Below the pieces are notes generated by a model that was given only the letters and a program-made list of their open reading frames with translations, was not told the DNA's origin and did no database searches. 64,000 nucleotides of DNA from Panicum virgatum. Its lineage: Eukaryota; Streptophyta; Magnoliopsida; Poales; Poaceae. A program made the position numbers and the translations under genes. The DNA lies in the NCBI RefSeq assembly GCF_016808335.1, contig NC_053140.1:30126086-30190085 (forward strand), read 5' to 3'. Of the stretch, positions 21,399-33,527 are shown piece after piece. Numbering within the stretch: position 1 is the stretch's first letter; each line of letters begins with the position of its first letter.

Positions 21399-24194
21399 CT
21401 ACAAGAACTGTTGGACAAGGGTTTTATCCGCCCTAGTGCTTCACCTTGGGGCTGTCCGGCATTGTTCGTAAAGAAGAAGGATGATAGTATGAGGTTGTGC
21501 GTTGATTACCGGCCTCTCAATGCGGTGACCATCAAAAATAAATATCCACTTCCCCGCATTGATGTACTGTTTGACCAGTTGGCTGGGGCAAAGATCTTCT
21601 CCAAGATTAATCTCCGTTCGGGGTATCATCAAATTAAAATCCGGCCTTGCGATATTCCCAAGACCGCCTTCTCAACCCGATATGGTCTCTATGAATATTT
21701 GGTTATGTCTTTCGGTCTCACCAATGCTCCGGCTTATTTTATGTACCTCATGAACTCGGTATTTATGCCGGAACTTGACAAGTTTGTCGTGGTCTTTATT
21801 GACGACATTCTGATCTATTCCAAAGATGAGGCAGAACATGAGCCACATCTGCGCATTGTTCTTCAACGTCTCAGAGATCATAAGCTATACGCAAAATTCT
21901 CCAAGTGTGAATTCTGGCTGGACACAGTCAAATTTCTGGGTCACACTATATCTAGTGAAGGCATTTCCGTTGATCCCAGCAAAGTACAAGAAGTGATGGA
22001 CTGGAAACCTCCTACTTCAGTTCATCAGATCCGCAGTTTTCTCGGCTTGGCGGGGTATTACCGCAGATTTATTCCGGACTTCTCCAGAATTGCTAAGCCC
22101 ATGACAGAACTACTAAGAAAAGATGTCAAGTTTAAATGGAACACGAAGTGTGATGAAGCGTTCCATACATTGAGAGCACATCTAACCACTGCACCAGTCT
22201 TGGCTCAACCTGACAACAATAAACCATACGACGTTTATTGTGATGCTTCAGGCACTGGTCTTGGTTGTGTTCTAATGCAAGACAATCGGGTGATAGCTTA
22301 TGCTTCCCGAGCTCTTCGGCCACACGAGCTAAATTATCCCACTCATGATCTGGAACTAGCCGCCGTTATTCATGCTCTCAAGCTTTGGAGACATTATCTT
22401 ATGGGCACTCATTGCAATATCTATACCGACCATAAGAGTCTCAAATACATTTTCACTCAAAGTGAGCGGAATATGAGGCAACGAAGATGGCTAGAATTAA
22501 TTAAAGATTATGATCTGGAGGTTCATTATCATCCGGGCAAGGCGAATGTTGTAGCCGATGCGCTCAGTCGCAAGGTTCACTGCAATTGCCTATCAATGGA
22601 GTCATATAATGACACATTGTGTGCTGAAATGCAAAGGCTGAAATTAGAAATTATTCCTCAGGGCTCTTTGAATCATATTTCGGTGGAACCGACCCTCTAT
22701 GACCAGGTCATCATGGCACAATTACACGACAAAAGTGTTGGTATCATCAAGCAGCAAGTAGTAGAAGGTGAAAATAAATATAAGTGTTTCCGAGTGGACC
22801 ATAAAGGAATTTTGTGGTTCGAGGATCGCCTAGTCGTTCCCAAGAATCCGGACCTGCGGAAACAAATCCTGGACGAAGCACATCTCTCTAAATTTTCTAT
22901 TCATCCGGGTAGCACCAAGATGTATCAAGATCTCAGACAAAATTTTTGGTGGACTCGCATGAAGAGAGAGATTGCCAAATATGTCAAAGAATGTGACACC
23001 TGCCAGAGAGTGAAAGCTAGTCACTTGAAAGTTGCTGGAACTCTCCAACCTCTACCAATTCCGTCCTGGAAATGGGACGATATCAGCATGGATTTCATCG
23101 TAGGCTTACCAAATACTTCTCAGCACCATGATTCCATTTGGGTCATTGTTGATAGGCTCACAAAGACTGCTCATTTTATTCCAGTACATACTGAATATCG
23201 AGCCAAGAAGTATGCTGAGATCTATATTGATCGGATTGTCTGCCTACACGGTATACCCAAAACAATTATATCGGATCGTGGTCCTCAGTTTGTGGCAAGG
23301 TTTTGGGAGCAACTCCAAGAGGCTCTCGGAACTAAATTAATTCGAAGCTCAGCTTACCATCCACAGACTGACGGACAGACCGAAAGGGTGAATCAAATTC
23401 TTGAGGATATGCTTCGAGCATGTGTCATCCATTATGACAAAAACTGGGACAAATGTTTATCCTTGGCTGAGTTTTCTTATAACAACAGCTATCAGGCCAG
23501 TCTGAAGATGGAACCCTTCGAGGCCTTGTATGGTCGACGGTGTCGAACTCCTTTGAGTTGGTCCCAGACTGGAGAACGTCAAATCTTTGGACCTGAATTA
23601 GTGGTCGAGGCTGAAGAGAAAGTAAAAATAGTACAAGCAAATCTCCGAGCAGCCCAGTCTCGGCAGAAGAGTTATTTCGATAAAAGAAGGGATCCTTTGA
23701 AGTTCATGGTTGGTAACCACGTCTATTTACGAGTGTCCCCAACTCGAGGCGTTCAACGTTTCGGAGTCAAGGGTAAGCTCGCACCTCGCTATGTCGGGCC
23801 ATATGAAATCATTGAAGAATGTGGACCCGTGGCTTATCGTTTGCGACTTCCTTCACGACTTGCCGCCATCCATAATGTTTTCCACATATCCCAACTCAAG
23901 AAATGTGTTCGAGTTCCTACGGAAATCATTGATCAACAGGAAATTTTAGTGGAGCCCGATCTCTCATATACCGAATATCCACTCAAAATTCTGGATCAAA
24001 AAGAGAGGGGTACTCATCGAAAGGTGGTAAAAATGTATAAAATTCAGTGGTCTCATCACACTGAGGAAGAAGCCACCTGGGAGACGGAGGATTATCTTAA
24101 TCGACATTATCCGGGTTTCCTTAGCTCTACCTCAGGTATATCATTTTCCCCACCTAAATCCAATCATCCAATCTCGGGACAAGATTCTTTTTAA
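21399..24194 (+). CDS. pol: Tekay reverse transcriptase, RNase H, integrase, chromodomain
   Basis: Open over about 930 codons to TAA 24192-24194. [42 protein letters not shown] and the catalytic [11 protein letters not shown]. RNase [16 protein letters not shown], then [13 protein letters not shown] and DHKSLKYIF. Integrase: HHCC zinc finger (HPGSTKMYQ...CDTCQRVK), DDE residues in [15 protein letters not shown] and QTERVNQ, and the GPY motif near the end. A chromodomain follows ([19 protein letters not shown]), thought to direct insertion to heterochromatin. Copying and integration of the element depend on this product, whose expression needs passage through the two upstream TAG codons. Confidence 0.93.
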   Translation, partial: LQELLDKGFIRPSASPWGCPALFVKKKDDSMRLCVDYRPLNAVTIKNKYPLPRIDVLFDQLAGAKIFSKINLRSGYHQIKIRPCDIPKTAFSTRYGLYEYLVMSFGLTNAPAYFMYLMNSVFMPELDKFVVVFIDDILIYSKDEAEHEPHLRIVLQRLRDHKLYAKFSKCEFWLDTVKFLGHTISSEGISVDPSKVQEVMDWKPPTSVHQIRSFLGLAGYYRRFIPDFSRIAKPMTELLRKDVKFKWNTKCDEAFHTLRAHLTTAPVLAQPDNNKPYDVYCDASGTGLGCVLMQDNRVIAYASRALRPHELNYPTHDLELAAVIHALKLWRHYLMGTHCNIYTDHKSLKYIFTQSERNMRQRRWLELIKDYDLEVHYHPGKANVVADALSRKVHCNCLSMESYNDTLCAEMQRLKLEIIPQGSLNHISVEPTLYDQVIMAQLHDKSVGIIKQQVVEGENKYKCFRVDHKGILWFEDRLVVPKNPDLRKQILDEAHLSKFSIHPGSTKMYQDLRQNFWWTRMKREIAKYVKECDTCQRVKASHLKVAGTLQPLPIPSWKWDDISMDFIVGLPNTSQHHDSIWVIVDRLTKTAHFIPVHTEYRAKKYAEIYIDRIVCLHGIPKTIISDRGPQFVARFWEQLQEALGTKLIRSSAYHPQTDGQTERVNQILEDMLRACVIHYDKNWDKCLSLAEFSYNNSYQASLKMEPFEALYGRRCRTPLSWSQTGERQIFGPELVVEAEEKVKIVQANLRAAQSRQKSYFDKRRDPLKFMVGNHVYLRVSPTRGVQRFGVKGKLAPRYVGPYEIIEECGPVAYRLRLPSRLAAIHNVFHISQLKKCVRVPTEIIDQQEILVEPDLSYTEYPLKILDQKERGTHRKVVKMYKIQWSHHTEEEATWETEDYLNRHYPGFLSSTSGISFSPPKSNHPISGQDSF

Positions 24195-24205
24195 GGGGGG
24201 TAGGT

Positions 24206-27200
24206 TGTGACACCTCAGGTGTCAATACTTTTAAATCCAATCAATACACCTTAGTTAAAGTTAAAAGAAAATTTGGGAAAATAATTCAAGAGAAGGGTTC
24301 AAATAAAAGACCAGTTATTGCATAAGAAATGAAAGTAGAAAGAAAAAGGGTGAAAAGCTATTCAAAAGTTAAATTCAAAAATATGCACAAAAATTTAGTT
24401 GGCTCATGGGAGGTGTTTCAATTGACATGTGCTCAATTGAACTTCAGCAAAAATCAATTCAAAAACTGAATAAAACTAAAGTCCTTTTGTGCAAATATGC
24501 AAAGGTACCAATAGTTCAAAATGTGAGTTTCAAATGAAAATTTGCATAACACAAAAGTTGTAGATCTTGAAAAGTTATGCAAAAGTGGTATTCAACACTT
24601 TTCCATTTGAGCCCTCCAATTAGGAGATAATTTTAGTTTACCGGGAGGTCCCTGGAATTTCAGAAATCACAAATATGCCCTTATCTCCATCTCTCTCTTT
24701 CCCGGCCTGCTCTGTTCGCGCCGCCCGCTGTACGCCGCCGGTGGACTTCGTCCACCGTGCGCCCGCGGCCAAATGGACCCGGGGAAACCTCTCCACGCCA
24801 CCTGGCCCGCCCCTTGGCGCCCTCCCACGCCCACACGCGTCCCAGGCCGCTCCCCGAGCCGCCACGACACCTCAGCCATGCGCCGCGCCGCTGCCTCCTC
24901 CGCCCGCTCGCCGTCGACTCGCCCAGGCCAAATCGACCGCCCCCAGTCACTCCATTCCTCACCCATGAGCTCTTTGGCCTATAAAGACCCCCAGAACCCC
25001 CACAGTCGCGCCCCTTCTTCCCCTTCTTCCTCCTCCCGCCGCTCCGCCATGGCCGCCGAGATCCAGCTCGCGCGGGCCGGCTAGCCCAGCCCCACATTGC
25101 CCCCTCTGACCACCGCAGTAGCTTCGCCACCTCCCAGTTAAGCTCCACGCGCACGGAATCGAATCCAAACCCCCTCCCGAAGCCGTTCCCCTTTTGCGCC
25201 GCCGCCGGCGAGCTCAGGCTCACCGCGGACCGGCCAGCTCCGGGGAAGACCGAGCCCGACAGCTACCCCAGAAGCATCCACCAGCTCACGCGGTGCTCGT
25301 GCGCGCCTTGTTCCCCTACCCCGAGCCCTCCTTCGCCTCCAGCGCCGGCGAACCGAACAACCGACCCGCCATCAACGCCGACGAGCTTGAACCTGTGCTC
25401 CAAACGCTCGAACGTCGACCAGGGTAGGTGTTCCTCGATCCTTTCTCCCCCACGCGCCTCCCCGTGGCAGCCCCGGTAAGCCCTGCACCGCAGAACACCA
25501 CCGGCAAGATGCCACGGCGGAGAAGGCCGGCGAAGGACCCGGTTGTAATTTCTTTTTTTCGTTCAAGGGTGTCTCTGCAAGTTTTACAGTGTATACCAGT
25601 GAACTTCTAAAATGCGAAACAAATCACAGAAAAATCAGAAAAATGCAAACTCAACTGATCTAGAATCCTTGTAACAAAATCTACAAATTTTGTAACATTC
25701 ACATTTGCAGAAACTCAACCGAATTTAATCTAGGGAAAAGAATAAGAAAACCACCTTATGCATGTTCATGAAGTTCTACCCATCAAATGACCTTGATTTT
25801 TTGGATATGTTATCACTAATGGAATGCTAAGATCACAGTAAAAAGATGACAACAACCCAAAACAGTTATCATGTTAGAACAATCAAGATTCTCTAATCTG
25901 TTGTTAGCTTTTTCGAATTAATTCAGGAAAATATACACATGACCTTGCTCTGAAAATTTTACTACAGACTTGTGCCACTGAATCCCTGCAAATCTCTAAA
26001 TTTCAAATTTATTAGAGTTCGTGTGCTATATACCATGATTTATGCTGGTTTAATCAAATTAATTCCTCATATATAGTTCTTAAGCTCAGAAAAATCTATA
26101 TTTATTTCTGGAGTCTCTTTTTAGCTCTATGTTCCTGTCTAAAAATTTTGAGCTGCAGTTATGGAGTTTTGCTTTGTTGAATAATCATGCTTAGCATCTT
26201 AGGGCTAGAATTACTATTTTTGTTCTGAGTAATCTACAATGTTTCTGATCTTTATTTTTGGGCATGATCTTGTTTAGAGTATGATCTACCTGTGATAAAA
26301 AGTTCAGATGCAATACTGGTCAAATGCATCTTGAGAAATTTATGCAAACTCATGTTAAGTTAACTGAATAACTAATTTATCATAGTGAGTTAAATCTTGA
26401 AAAATTTTATGGAGTATGTCTAACTCAGGACTAGTCTCTGGTAAAAATTTGAGAACCAAATCCTTAGTAAAACTTTCTATAGAATTAATCTTTGTTAATG
26501 GCTTGCTGTTTTTATTCTTTTTATCACCTCTGCTGTATAAGTGTATAAAATCTGGAAAAATTTCAGTGCTGAGTATATGCTGTGAAGTTGCTCCCATAAA
26601 ATTTGCAGCACCAGAACCCATGTTGAACATTCTGTACAAAAAGATGAAGCAACTAGAGTAATCCATTTGCATGAATAGTTATAGTTTTTGCTCTATGGTA
26701 GATGCTGAAATTTTATACCATGAATGTTCAAGTTTGGATCTGAGTTACTTTAGTGTTTCATCACTAGCTCTTTAGTAGTTGTGTTGTTAAGAAAGAATGA
26801 AAGCATGCTATGTGTGAAATTAAAAATGAAAACCCAAAACCCCACTCATTCATGAAGAAACGTAGTTAGGTTTACTACTCTATAAATGACTGCCCATGAA
26901 ATAAACTGTTGAAATCATCACTTAAGTAACTTTTGTTGGACTACAACTTTATCGTGAAGGAAAGAAATTGTATCCCTGAATAACTCAAAATCTTGCATTG
27001 CATATAGAAACGGTTAACCTCGCGGACGGAGACTACGAACTAGTGCCCGCGGACTCTCGTGCGGAGCAGGAGGTTAATCTGAACTGTACTAACTTGTCTC
27101 AAGACCTGGGCCAAGCCCCAGAAGCTTTTCTGCCAGACAGTGCCCAAGAAGGCAAGCCCCGGAGCATAATCCCACTAATTTTTCCGAATTATCATTCTGC

Positions 27201-28595
27201 TATCTATTTATCTATGTATGGTAATAGTTGGTTTTCTGTATTAAGTTTCTAGGCGTTGATCGAAAACCTTAGATGCATGATCCATAGGAACCTATGTTTG
27301 ATTCCGGATCTTTGTACCGACTAGTTGCCATGCTAAATAGGTACGGTAGAAGTCGAGTGGTTTCCTGCCTCTCGCGAGCAAATAGGAATTGTACTGACTT
27401 TAATTCCTGTTGAAATGTAAGGACAACGGGCGGGGTTGTGTAGTTGTGATACCCCGCTGGTGTAGTCAAAAATGGCTAAGGTCGCGGTGTGTGGCTCATT
27501 TCGTTAAGCGTTTGAAAGTACTAGCCACATACCGAGAAATATGGTAATCGGTAAGCTGAAGTACCTGATTGGACCGGCGAGTGGAACGATCTCGCACCCT
27601 CCTGGTAGAAGTAGGATTTATATTTTTGTCGCGACGTACGGGTGCAGAGTGGTCGGACTCTGTAGTCGGGGAGGGTGTTCCGGATCCACGGACTGGAAAG
27701 AAAGGGGAAAAGTAGCATGGGCGGGAGCGAAGTCGATCCCCATGCGTGTGGTCTAGGTTCCCCTGGCCAGGTTGAAATCCGATTCAGAATCGTCCGCCTC
27801 TCACGGCATGAGATTGCTTAATGCTTTCGGTCACATAGAGTAACAAGTGGAACATGATGATGAAAATACTGCTGGTTGATTAAATGGTTGCTCTACCATG
27901 TTTGTGTAGAGTTAGTTGCAAATTTAGAATGGTTAATCCCACTAGAATCCGGCTAAGTAAAACCTGAAAGTAAGGATCAACACTTAGCGGCATTTTTGGC
28001 AAACAAACCCTACCAACCAAAAAGCCTTGCATGTCTAGTTATCGGACTATGTTATATCCGGAGACGGGTCAGTCTTGCTGAGTATTAGTATACTCAGCCT
28101 TGCTTGTGGCACTGTTTTTCAGGTACTAACTTTGAAGATCTGTTTGCGAGTCTTACTTGGCCTTGTACTCTGCCTCCGGGTTGGTCTGTTGAGTGGGATG
28201 GCCCTTCAGCTGGTGCTAATCACCCTTTCGCTGAGTGACGCATTCGTACGGGCTTTACCGATGCGTCACGTTATCTCACTAGTTATCTTTGCTGCTTCCA
28301 TTGAACATGAGACTTAAATAATTGAGTAGTTGGAACTCCGTGGTACTTTGTTACTCTGAACTTGGTTTGTAATAAATTTTCTTTCCGCTGCAATCACTCT
28401 GAAATGTATGAAATGGTTGGTGTTGTAATCTCTGGGCTCACCTTCGTGTGAGTGTTGTCTGCTGATCCTGGAATAGCGTGGCTTTTATCGAGGCTTCACT
28501 CGAGGAACTACCGGTGAGTGCCAAATCGGGTCAGAGTTGCTTAGCAACGAAGATCAGTGCACCTGGGCCCAGTAGTTTTGGGTGGTTCCGCCACA
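24206..28595 (+). repeat. Tekay 3' LTR (4390 bp)
   Basis: Same ends as the 5' LTR, same length. TATAAAG at 24980-24986. Preceded by the polypurine tract AAGGGGGGTAGGT (24193-24205). Confidence 0.95.
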
Positions 28596-30400
28596 CCTTC
28601 CTTTTGGCATCAGCACTTCTAACAGAATTATCAAGCCAGGCTATGAATCTTACCAGCTAGTCATAGTAGCTCGGCAATTTGGCCTAGGACAGGTCCCTTC
28701 CCACTTCCATATTCACCACTTGGTGGAGAGCAGAGCCGATCTGCCTGACGGTCTTACCAGTTCAAGATGCTACAACATGTTTGATGACCTCCACATTCCA
28801 ATACCAGCCGATTTGTCCTTCACTTCTTCATCAATCGGCTTTGATACCTGGTGGAAGATGTGGACAACACATGTATTCAGGAAAGCTCTAGGCCCTCAAC
28901 TGCAGCAAATCGATCCTGAATACGTAATCCCCGAGGAAGAGGTACTGATTTTATGCATTCATCCTTTTGAATCCTCAATTCCTTTCTCTTGGCTTAACCT
29001 GCTCATCCTGTTAGCAGCAACAAGATGGTCCAGAACCCATGACCAGTACTGGAGAGCCATTTCACCTTCTTCCAACTGCTCCTGATGTTCTCTTCTGCAA
29101 AGGATCACCACCAATGAAGAAAGTGATAATGTCTGTTCAGCCAGACTTACTTCAGTCGGCTTCCAAGCGAAGACAAACTTCTGCAAGTGTTGCCCCCGAG
29201 TCTTGACCAAGAAAAGGAAGATGATCACGAGGCGAGTGATCAAGAAACCAACACCAGCTTCTTCGAGTCCATCAGAGTCTAATACCAACCAGGTAACTTC
29301 TCCCTCTGAAACTTCTTCTTTATCTCATACATGTATACTCTGGTTGACTGCAGTTCTATGTTCAGAATGCAGCTGAAGAAATCCCTAGTGTCGAAACCCT
29401 AGATCAACATGAGACAGCTGCAACTCCTGATGCACTGATGGATGCAAGTGAGGAACAAGCCGATGCAGCAGATGCTCTTGACGTCAACACCAGTTTTGAT
29501 AGGACGATTGCTCCTGAACCGTCCAACACTTCTTCTTCGGAACAGGTAACATTACAAAAACCAATTCTGAACCAGCCGATAACTCCATAAATGCATCTTG
29601 CACTAACTCCAGATACGCCCATAGAGTTTTGATATTTCAGGTTTGCTTTCCTTTGACCCTGCATCAATGGGTCTAACTATCCCTGGGTCAGAAACATCAT
29701 CTCTACAGCAATCGGCTAACCTAACACATCAGCTTCAACTTATCAAGGATCTTCTATCTGCCCCAATCATTGCTCTGGTTGATGATTCCAGTAAAATAAA
29801 GAACATCTTCGAGCAAATAGAATCCCAACTCCCGGAACCATTGCAAATCAAGCTCTGGTCAGCCAGCAACCTCCCATTCTTCCGGATAGAAGTCAGTAAA
29901 GCGCAAGAAAGGATGAAAGCACGTCGCTCTCAAGCTTCTCTGAAAGCCGACATTACCCAAAAATGCAAGGCTCTCAACCAAAAGAAAGCAACTCTAGATA
30001 TCAAAGCTGACGTATCTGCCAACATGAATCGACTCGACCTCCTGAAGAAAGAGCTGGCGGAACTCGAAGAAAAGGTCCACATTACCAAGGAACTCATCCA
30101 GGCCGAGGAAACTTCCATTGCAAACTCCAAACAAGAAACCCAGAAGATATCTGAGCAAATACAAGCAGCGTTTGCAGAGATCAGCACCTTGAGTCGGCAG
30201 ATAGTTTCAGGCAATGACAAGGATGACGAAGCGATTGTAGCACGTGCAGACGCCGTTCGTACTGAAGCCATCCACGCCATAAAAGAATTCCTGAACCAGT
30301 AGATAGGCTCAAGATACAATTAGTATTGCCTGTTAACCCGAAAGTTGTACTTGTTTAAAAACATCTCAAGTCGATGGTAATACATCGGCTATCTTTCTTT

Positions 30401-30515
30401 ACCGGCCAACTCAACGTGTTGGCCTATCATCATCATATTTTTTTTTACCGGCCAACTCAACGTGTTGGCCTATCATCATTTTTTTTTGTGCGGCCAACTC
30501 AACGTGTTGGTCTAT
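30401..30515. repeat. Triple hairpin tandem repeat between convergent Tat genes
   Basis: Three copies, spaced 46 and 42 bp, of GGCCAAC-TCAACGT-GTTGGCC (30404-30424, 30450-30470, 30492-30512; the last has one stem mismatch), each followed or preceded by a T-run. It lies between the end of the antisense PMD gene (30302) and the end of integrase (30551). Confidence 0.8.
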
Positions 30516-30550
30516 TACACTGCAGCCAGATGGATCTCATCGGCTTTTCT

Positions 30551-31954
30551 TTATTCGTCTTTCCACATGCTCGGGAAATACTTCTTCAGATGCTGTCCAT
30601 TGACAGCAATAGGAAACTTGACGCCGTCCAATTCCTCGAGCATGTACGCATTCCCAGGCAAAGCCTGATCAACCTTGTACGGACCATGCCAAGTTGGAGA
30701 CCATTTACCAAACTTTTTATCTTTAGTTCCCAATGGCAATACTGCCTCCCAAACCAAGTCTCCCACCTGGAAATCCTTAGGTTTGACCTTCTTGTTGTAT
30801 GCACGGGCAACTTTGGCTTTGTTCTCTTTGATTTTTTCCAGCGACCAAAGCCTTAGCTCTATCAGATCCTCCACATTATCATTCATCAAGGCTGCATACT
30901 GTTCAGCAGATAGATCATTCTGAAACTCAACACGCCTTGATCCGGCTGTGATTTCCCACGGTAGCACAGCATCCTGGCCGTAGACTAAATGGTACGGCGA
31001 CGTCTTGGTGGACCCATGACACGAAATACGATATGCCCACAAAGCTTCTGACAACACCTCATGCCAGCGCCTAGGATATTCATCGATCTTTCTTTTTATG
31101 AGCTTGATGAGGCTCTGGTTGGATGCTTCAGCCTATCCATTAGCTTGGGCATAATATGGAGATGATCTGATCAGGTTAATCCCCATGTCATCGGCAAACT
31201 TTCTGAACTCCTCCGATATAAAGACCGATCCTCCATCGGTCGTAATGGTCTGAGGGATCCCAAATCTGTGAATGATGTGTTCTTTGACAAAGCTGATCAC
31301 ATCTCTTGATGCCACTGACCTCATGGGTACTGCCTCTACCCACTTTGTGAAATAATCTGTGGCAGCCAAGACCCATTGGTGACCCTTGCTAGACGACGGG
31401 TTGATCTGTCCAATCATGTCCATGCCCCAACCTCTGAATGGCCAGGGTTTGATGATAGGATTCATCATTGACGCTGGCACTATCTGAATTTTGCCAAACC
31501 TCTGACATGCTTGACATCCCTTGTAATATTTGAAACAATCTTCAAGCATAGTGGGCCAGTAATAACCCGATCGCCTAATCAGCCATTTCATCTTATGAGC
31601 CGATTGGTGAGTACCGCAGGCTCCTTCATGTACCTCATGCAAGAGCCGATTTGACTCTGAAGGTCCCAGGCATTTAAGTAGTAGTCCTTCCAAGGTCCTG
31701 TAGAACATATCGTCCCCTATCAGAACATATTTCATGGCCTTGAGTCTTATCCTTCTGGGTGCCCCCCGAGCCGAATCCTTCAAGTAATTGAAGATATCGG
31801 CTCTCCAGTCTCCGGGTTCTAGAAACTGAACCTCTACCTCGACTCCATCGGCTGTCTCCTTGTAACCAGAAGCCATTTGTGCCAAATCATTGGCTTCATT
31901 ATTCAGAGTCCTGCGTATCCAGTGGAAATTGATGTACCTGAATCGTGACATCAA
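30551..31954 (-). pseudogene. Tat integrase, interrupted by one stop
   Basis: Zinc finger HEGACGTHQSAHKMKW followed by GCQACQR; core motifs GWGMDMIG (D), TTDGGSVF (D), and AEASNQ (E) just past a TAG at 31135-31133 (ANG*AEAS). C-terminal domain has WKWSPTWHGPYKV-type residues (GKWSPTWHGPYKVDQ). No chromodomain, as usual for Tat. The stop is the only break I see here. Confidence 0.9.
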
Positions 31955-32759
31955 CTCATGGCACTACATCCATATCGGGAAAAGAGCCTCGCTCTCACAC
32001 CTATATTCCTCCGTGAGCTGAGAAATCACTAGCTTCGAATCTCCAAAAATTTACACTGCTTCTGCACCGGCTTCGAGAAGCAATTCCATCCCTTTTCGAA
32101 CGGCTTCATATTCCACGAGATTATTGGTGCACGGGGCAGTCATTCTGATAGAGAAGGAATAAGTCGCCCCTCAGGGCGACACCAACAGAATTCCCACACC
32201 GCACCCATCATCACAAGCCGATCCGTCAAAGAACATAGCCCAAGCACGAATAAATAATGCAGCAATATCAGTGCTGATCCTATCCGCAACAAGATCCGCC
32301 AGTGCTTGTCCCTTGACTGCTTTTGCAGGCTGGTATCGGATATCGAACTCTGACAATGCAAACATCCATTTTCTAAGTCGACCTTTAACGATAGGGGCCG
32401 ACAGCATATGCTTTATGACATCCGATTTGCATATGACAATTGTTTCCGCCGAGAGCAAAATATGACGAAGCTTTGTACATGTAAAGTATAAGCAAAGGCA
32501 AAGCTTCTCGATTTTAGGGTACCTGGTCTCGGCGTCTAACATGCGTCTGCTAAGGTAGAAAACCACCATCTCCTGGCCGTCATGCTTCTGAACCAACACC
32601 GAAGCAATAGAAGTGTCACCCACAGATAGGTACACATAAAACGGCCTATCATGCTGAGGAACCAACACTGGAGGCTTTGACAAATATTCCTTGATTTCAT
32701 CGAAAGCTTGTTGCTGTTCTGCCCCCCCCAGCGAAACTCATCATCGGATTTGATCTTTA
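31955..32759 (-). pseudogene. Tat RNase H and second (archaeal-type) RNase H, broken
   Basis: The first domain has PFYVYLSVGDTSIASVLVQ and VVFYLSRRMLDAETRYP. The second has WAMFFDGSACDDGCGVGI, then NNLVEYEAV and IFGDSKLVISQLT after a stop at 32173-32171. The duplicate RNase H is a Tat-lineage hallmark. A frameshift lies at the C-run (plus strand 32722-32729) between RT and RNase H. Confidence 0.85.
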
Positions 32760-33527
32760 CTAAACCATAAACGGCTCAATGCGTCCGAACAGATTAGAAA
32801 TAAATCGCCTGATAAAGTTAATTTTACCGATGAGTTTCTGTAACTCCTTCTTTGTAGTAGGCGGCTTCATCATCTTCACAGCTTCTTGACTCTTTAGGCC
32901 GATCTCAATTCCCCGTTCGTGCACCAGGAATCCTAGAAACTGACCGGCCGACACACCGAAAGCGCACTTTTTCGGGTTCATTTTGAGCCCAAACCTTCGA
33001 GTCCGCTCCAAAACTTGGCGCAGATCTTCTAGATGCCCCGCAGCTGACTTGGACTTGACCACGACGTCATCAATATAAATCTCTACCAGCTTGCTGATGA
33101 GATCATGAAAAATGTAATTCATGGCACGTTGGTACGTTGCACCGGCATTTTTCAGTCCGAAGGTCATAACCAAGTACTCGAACAAGCCAACTGCACCTGG
33201 TACTCTGAACGCAGTCTTGTTCACATCCTCTGGGGCCATGAAGATCTGGTTGTAACCGGCATTGCCATCCATAAAACTCATCATTTTGTGGCCAGCAGCT
33301 GCGTTGATCAATGTTTCTGCAACAGGCATCAGGTACTCGTCCTTTGGCGTTGCTCTGTTGAGATCTCTAAAGTCAACGCAAACACGCCATCGGCCATCCT
33401 TCTTTTGTACCAGCACCACGCTAGAGATCCACTCTGCATATCGGCATGGCCTGATGAACCCAGCATCCAGCATGTTTTCTACCTCTTTCTTAACCTCTTC
33501 CAGGACTTCGGCCTTCATCTGACGTGC
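32760..33527 (-). pseudogene. Tat reverse transcriptase
   Basis: Open from about 33524 to TAG 32762-32760. Motifs: RVCVDFRDLNRATPKDEYLM, AGYNQIFM, MTFGLKNAGATYQR, and the catalytic EIYIDDVVVKS. The frame upstream is cut by a TGA at 33530-33528 and downstream by the TAG, so no full polyprotein is made. Confidence 0.9.

Larger units (their letters stand above)
12339..28595 (+). mobile_element. Tekay/Del chromovirus (Ty3-gypsy), nearly intact
   Basis: Perfect CCTTC duplications at 12334-12338 and 28596-28600. Two 4390-bp LTRs, primer binding site, a long leader with an extra ORF, gag, protease, RT, RNase H, integrase and C-terminal chromodomain, polypurine tract. By eye the LTRs differ at about 40 positions (about 0.9%), indicating a young insertion, younger than its Tat host. 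The only polyprotein lesions I see are two TAG codons. Confidence 0.95.
11087..30302 (+). pseudogene. Antisense plant-mobile-domain (PMD) gene of the Tat element, split by the Tekay insertion
   Basis: Inferred exons: 11087-11146 (MADSAVQTTSS start), 11253-12338, then after the Tekay element 28601-28941, 29015-29292, about 29366-29545 and 29641-30302; the introns have GT...AG ends. PMD motifs are SHGPMTPTLLDVIMITGLD (about 11610-11660) and TGGPWWFIQLWAQLYF (about 11995). The last exon encodes a lysine/glutamate-rich coiled coil (LLKKELAELEEKVHITKELI). Lesions: a frameshift near 11465, a TAG at 11735-11737 where Trp is likely, and uncertain phase at the last introns. The Tekay target CCTTC lies inside exon 2, and the frame resumes correctly when one copy is ignored. 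PMD proteins in plants act in transposon and gene silencing; here it is element-borne. Orientation is opposite to gag-pol. Confidence 0.75.

Noticed and set aside
30401..30515. CRISPR-like array (three repeats with spacers)
   Set aside because: Only three units, spacers are T-runs and repeat copies, and the context is a plant retrotransposon.
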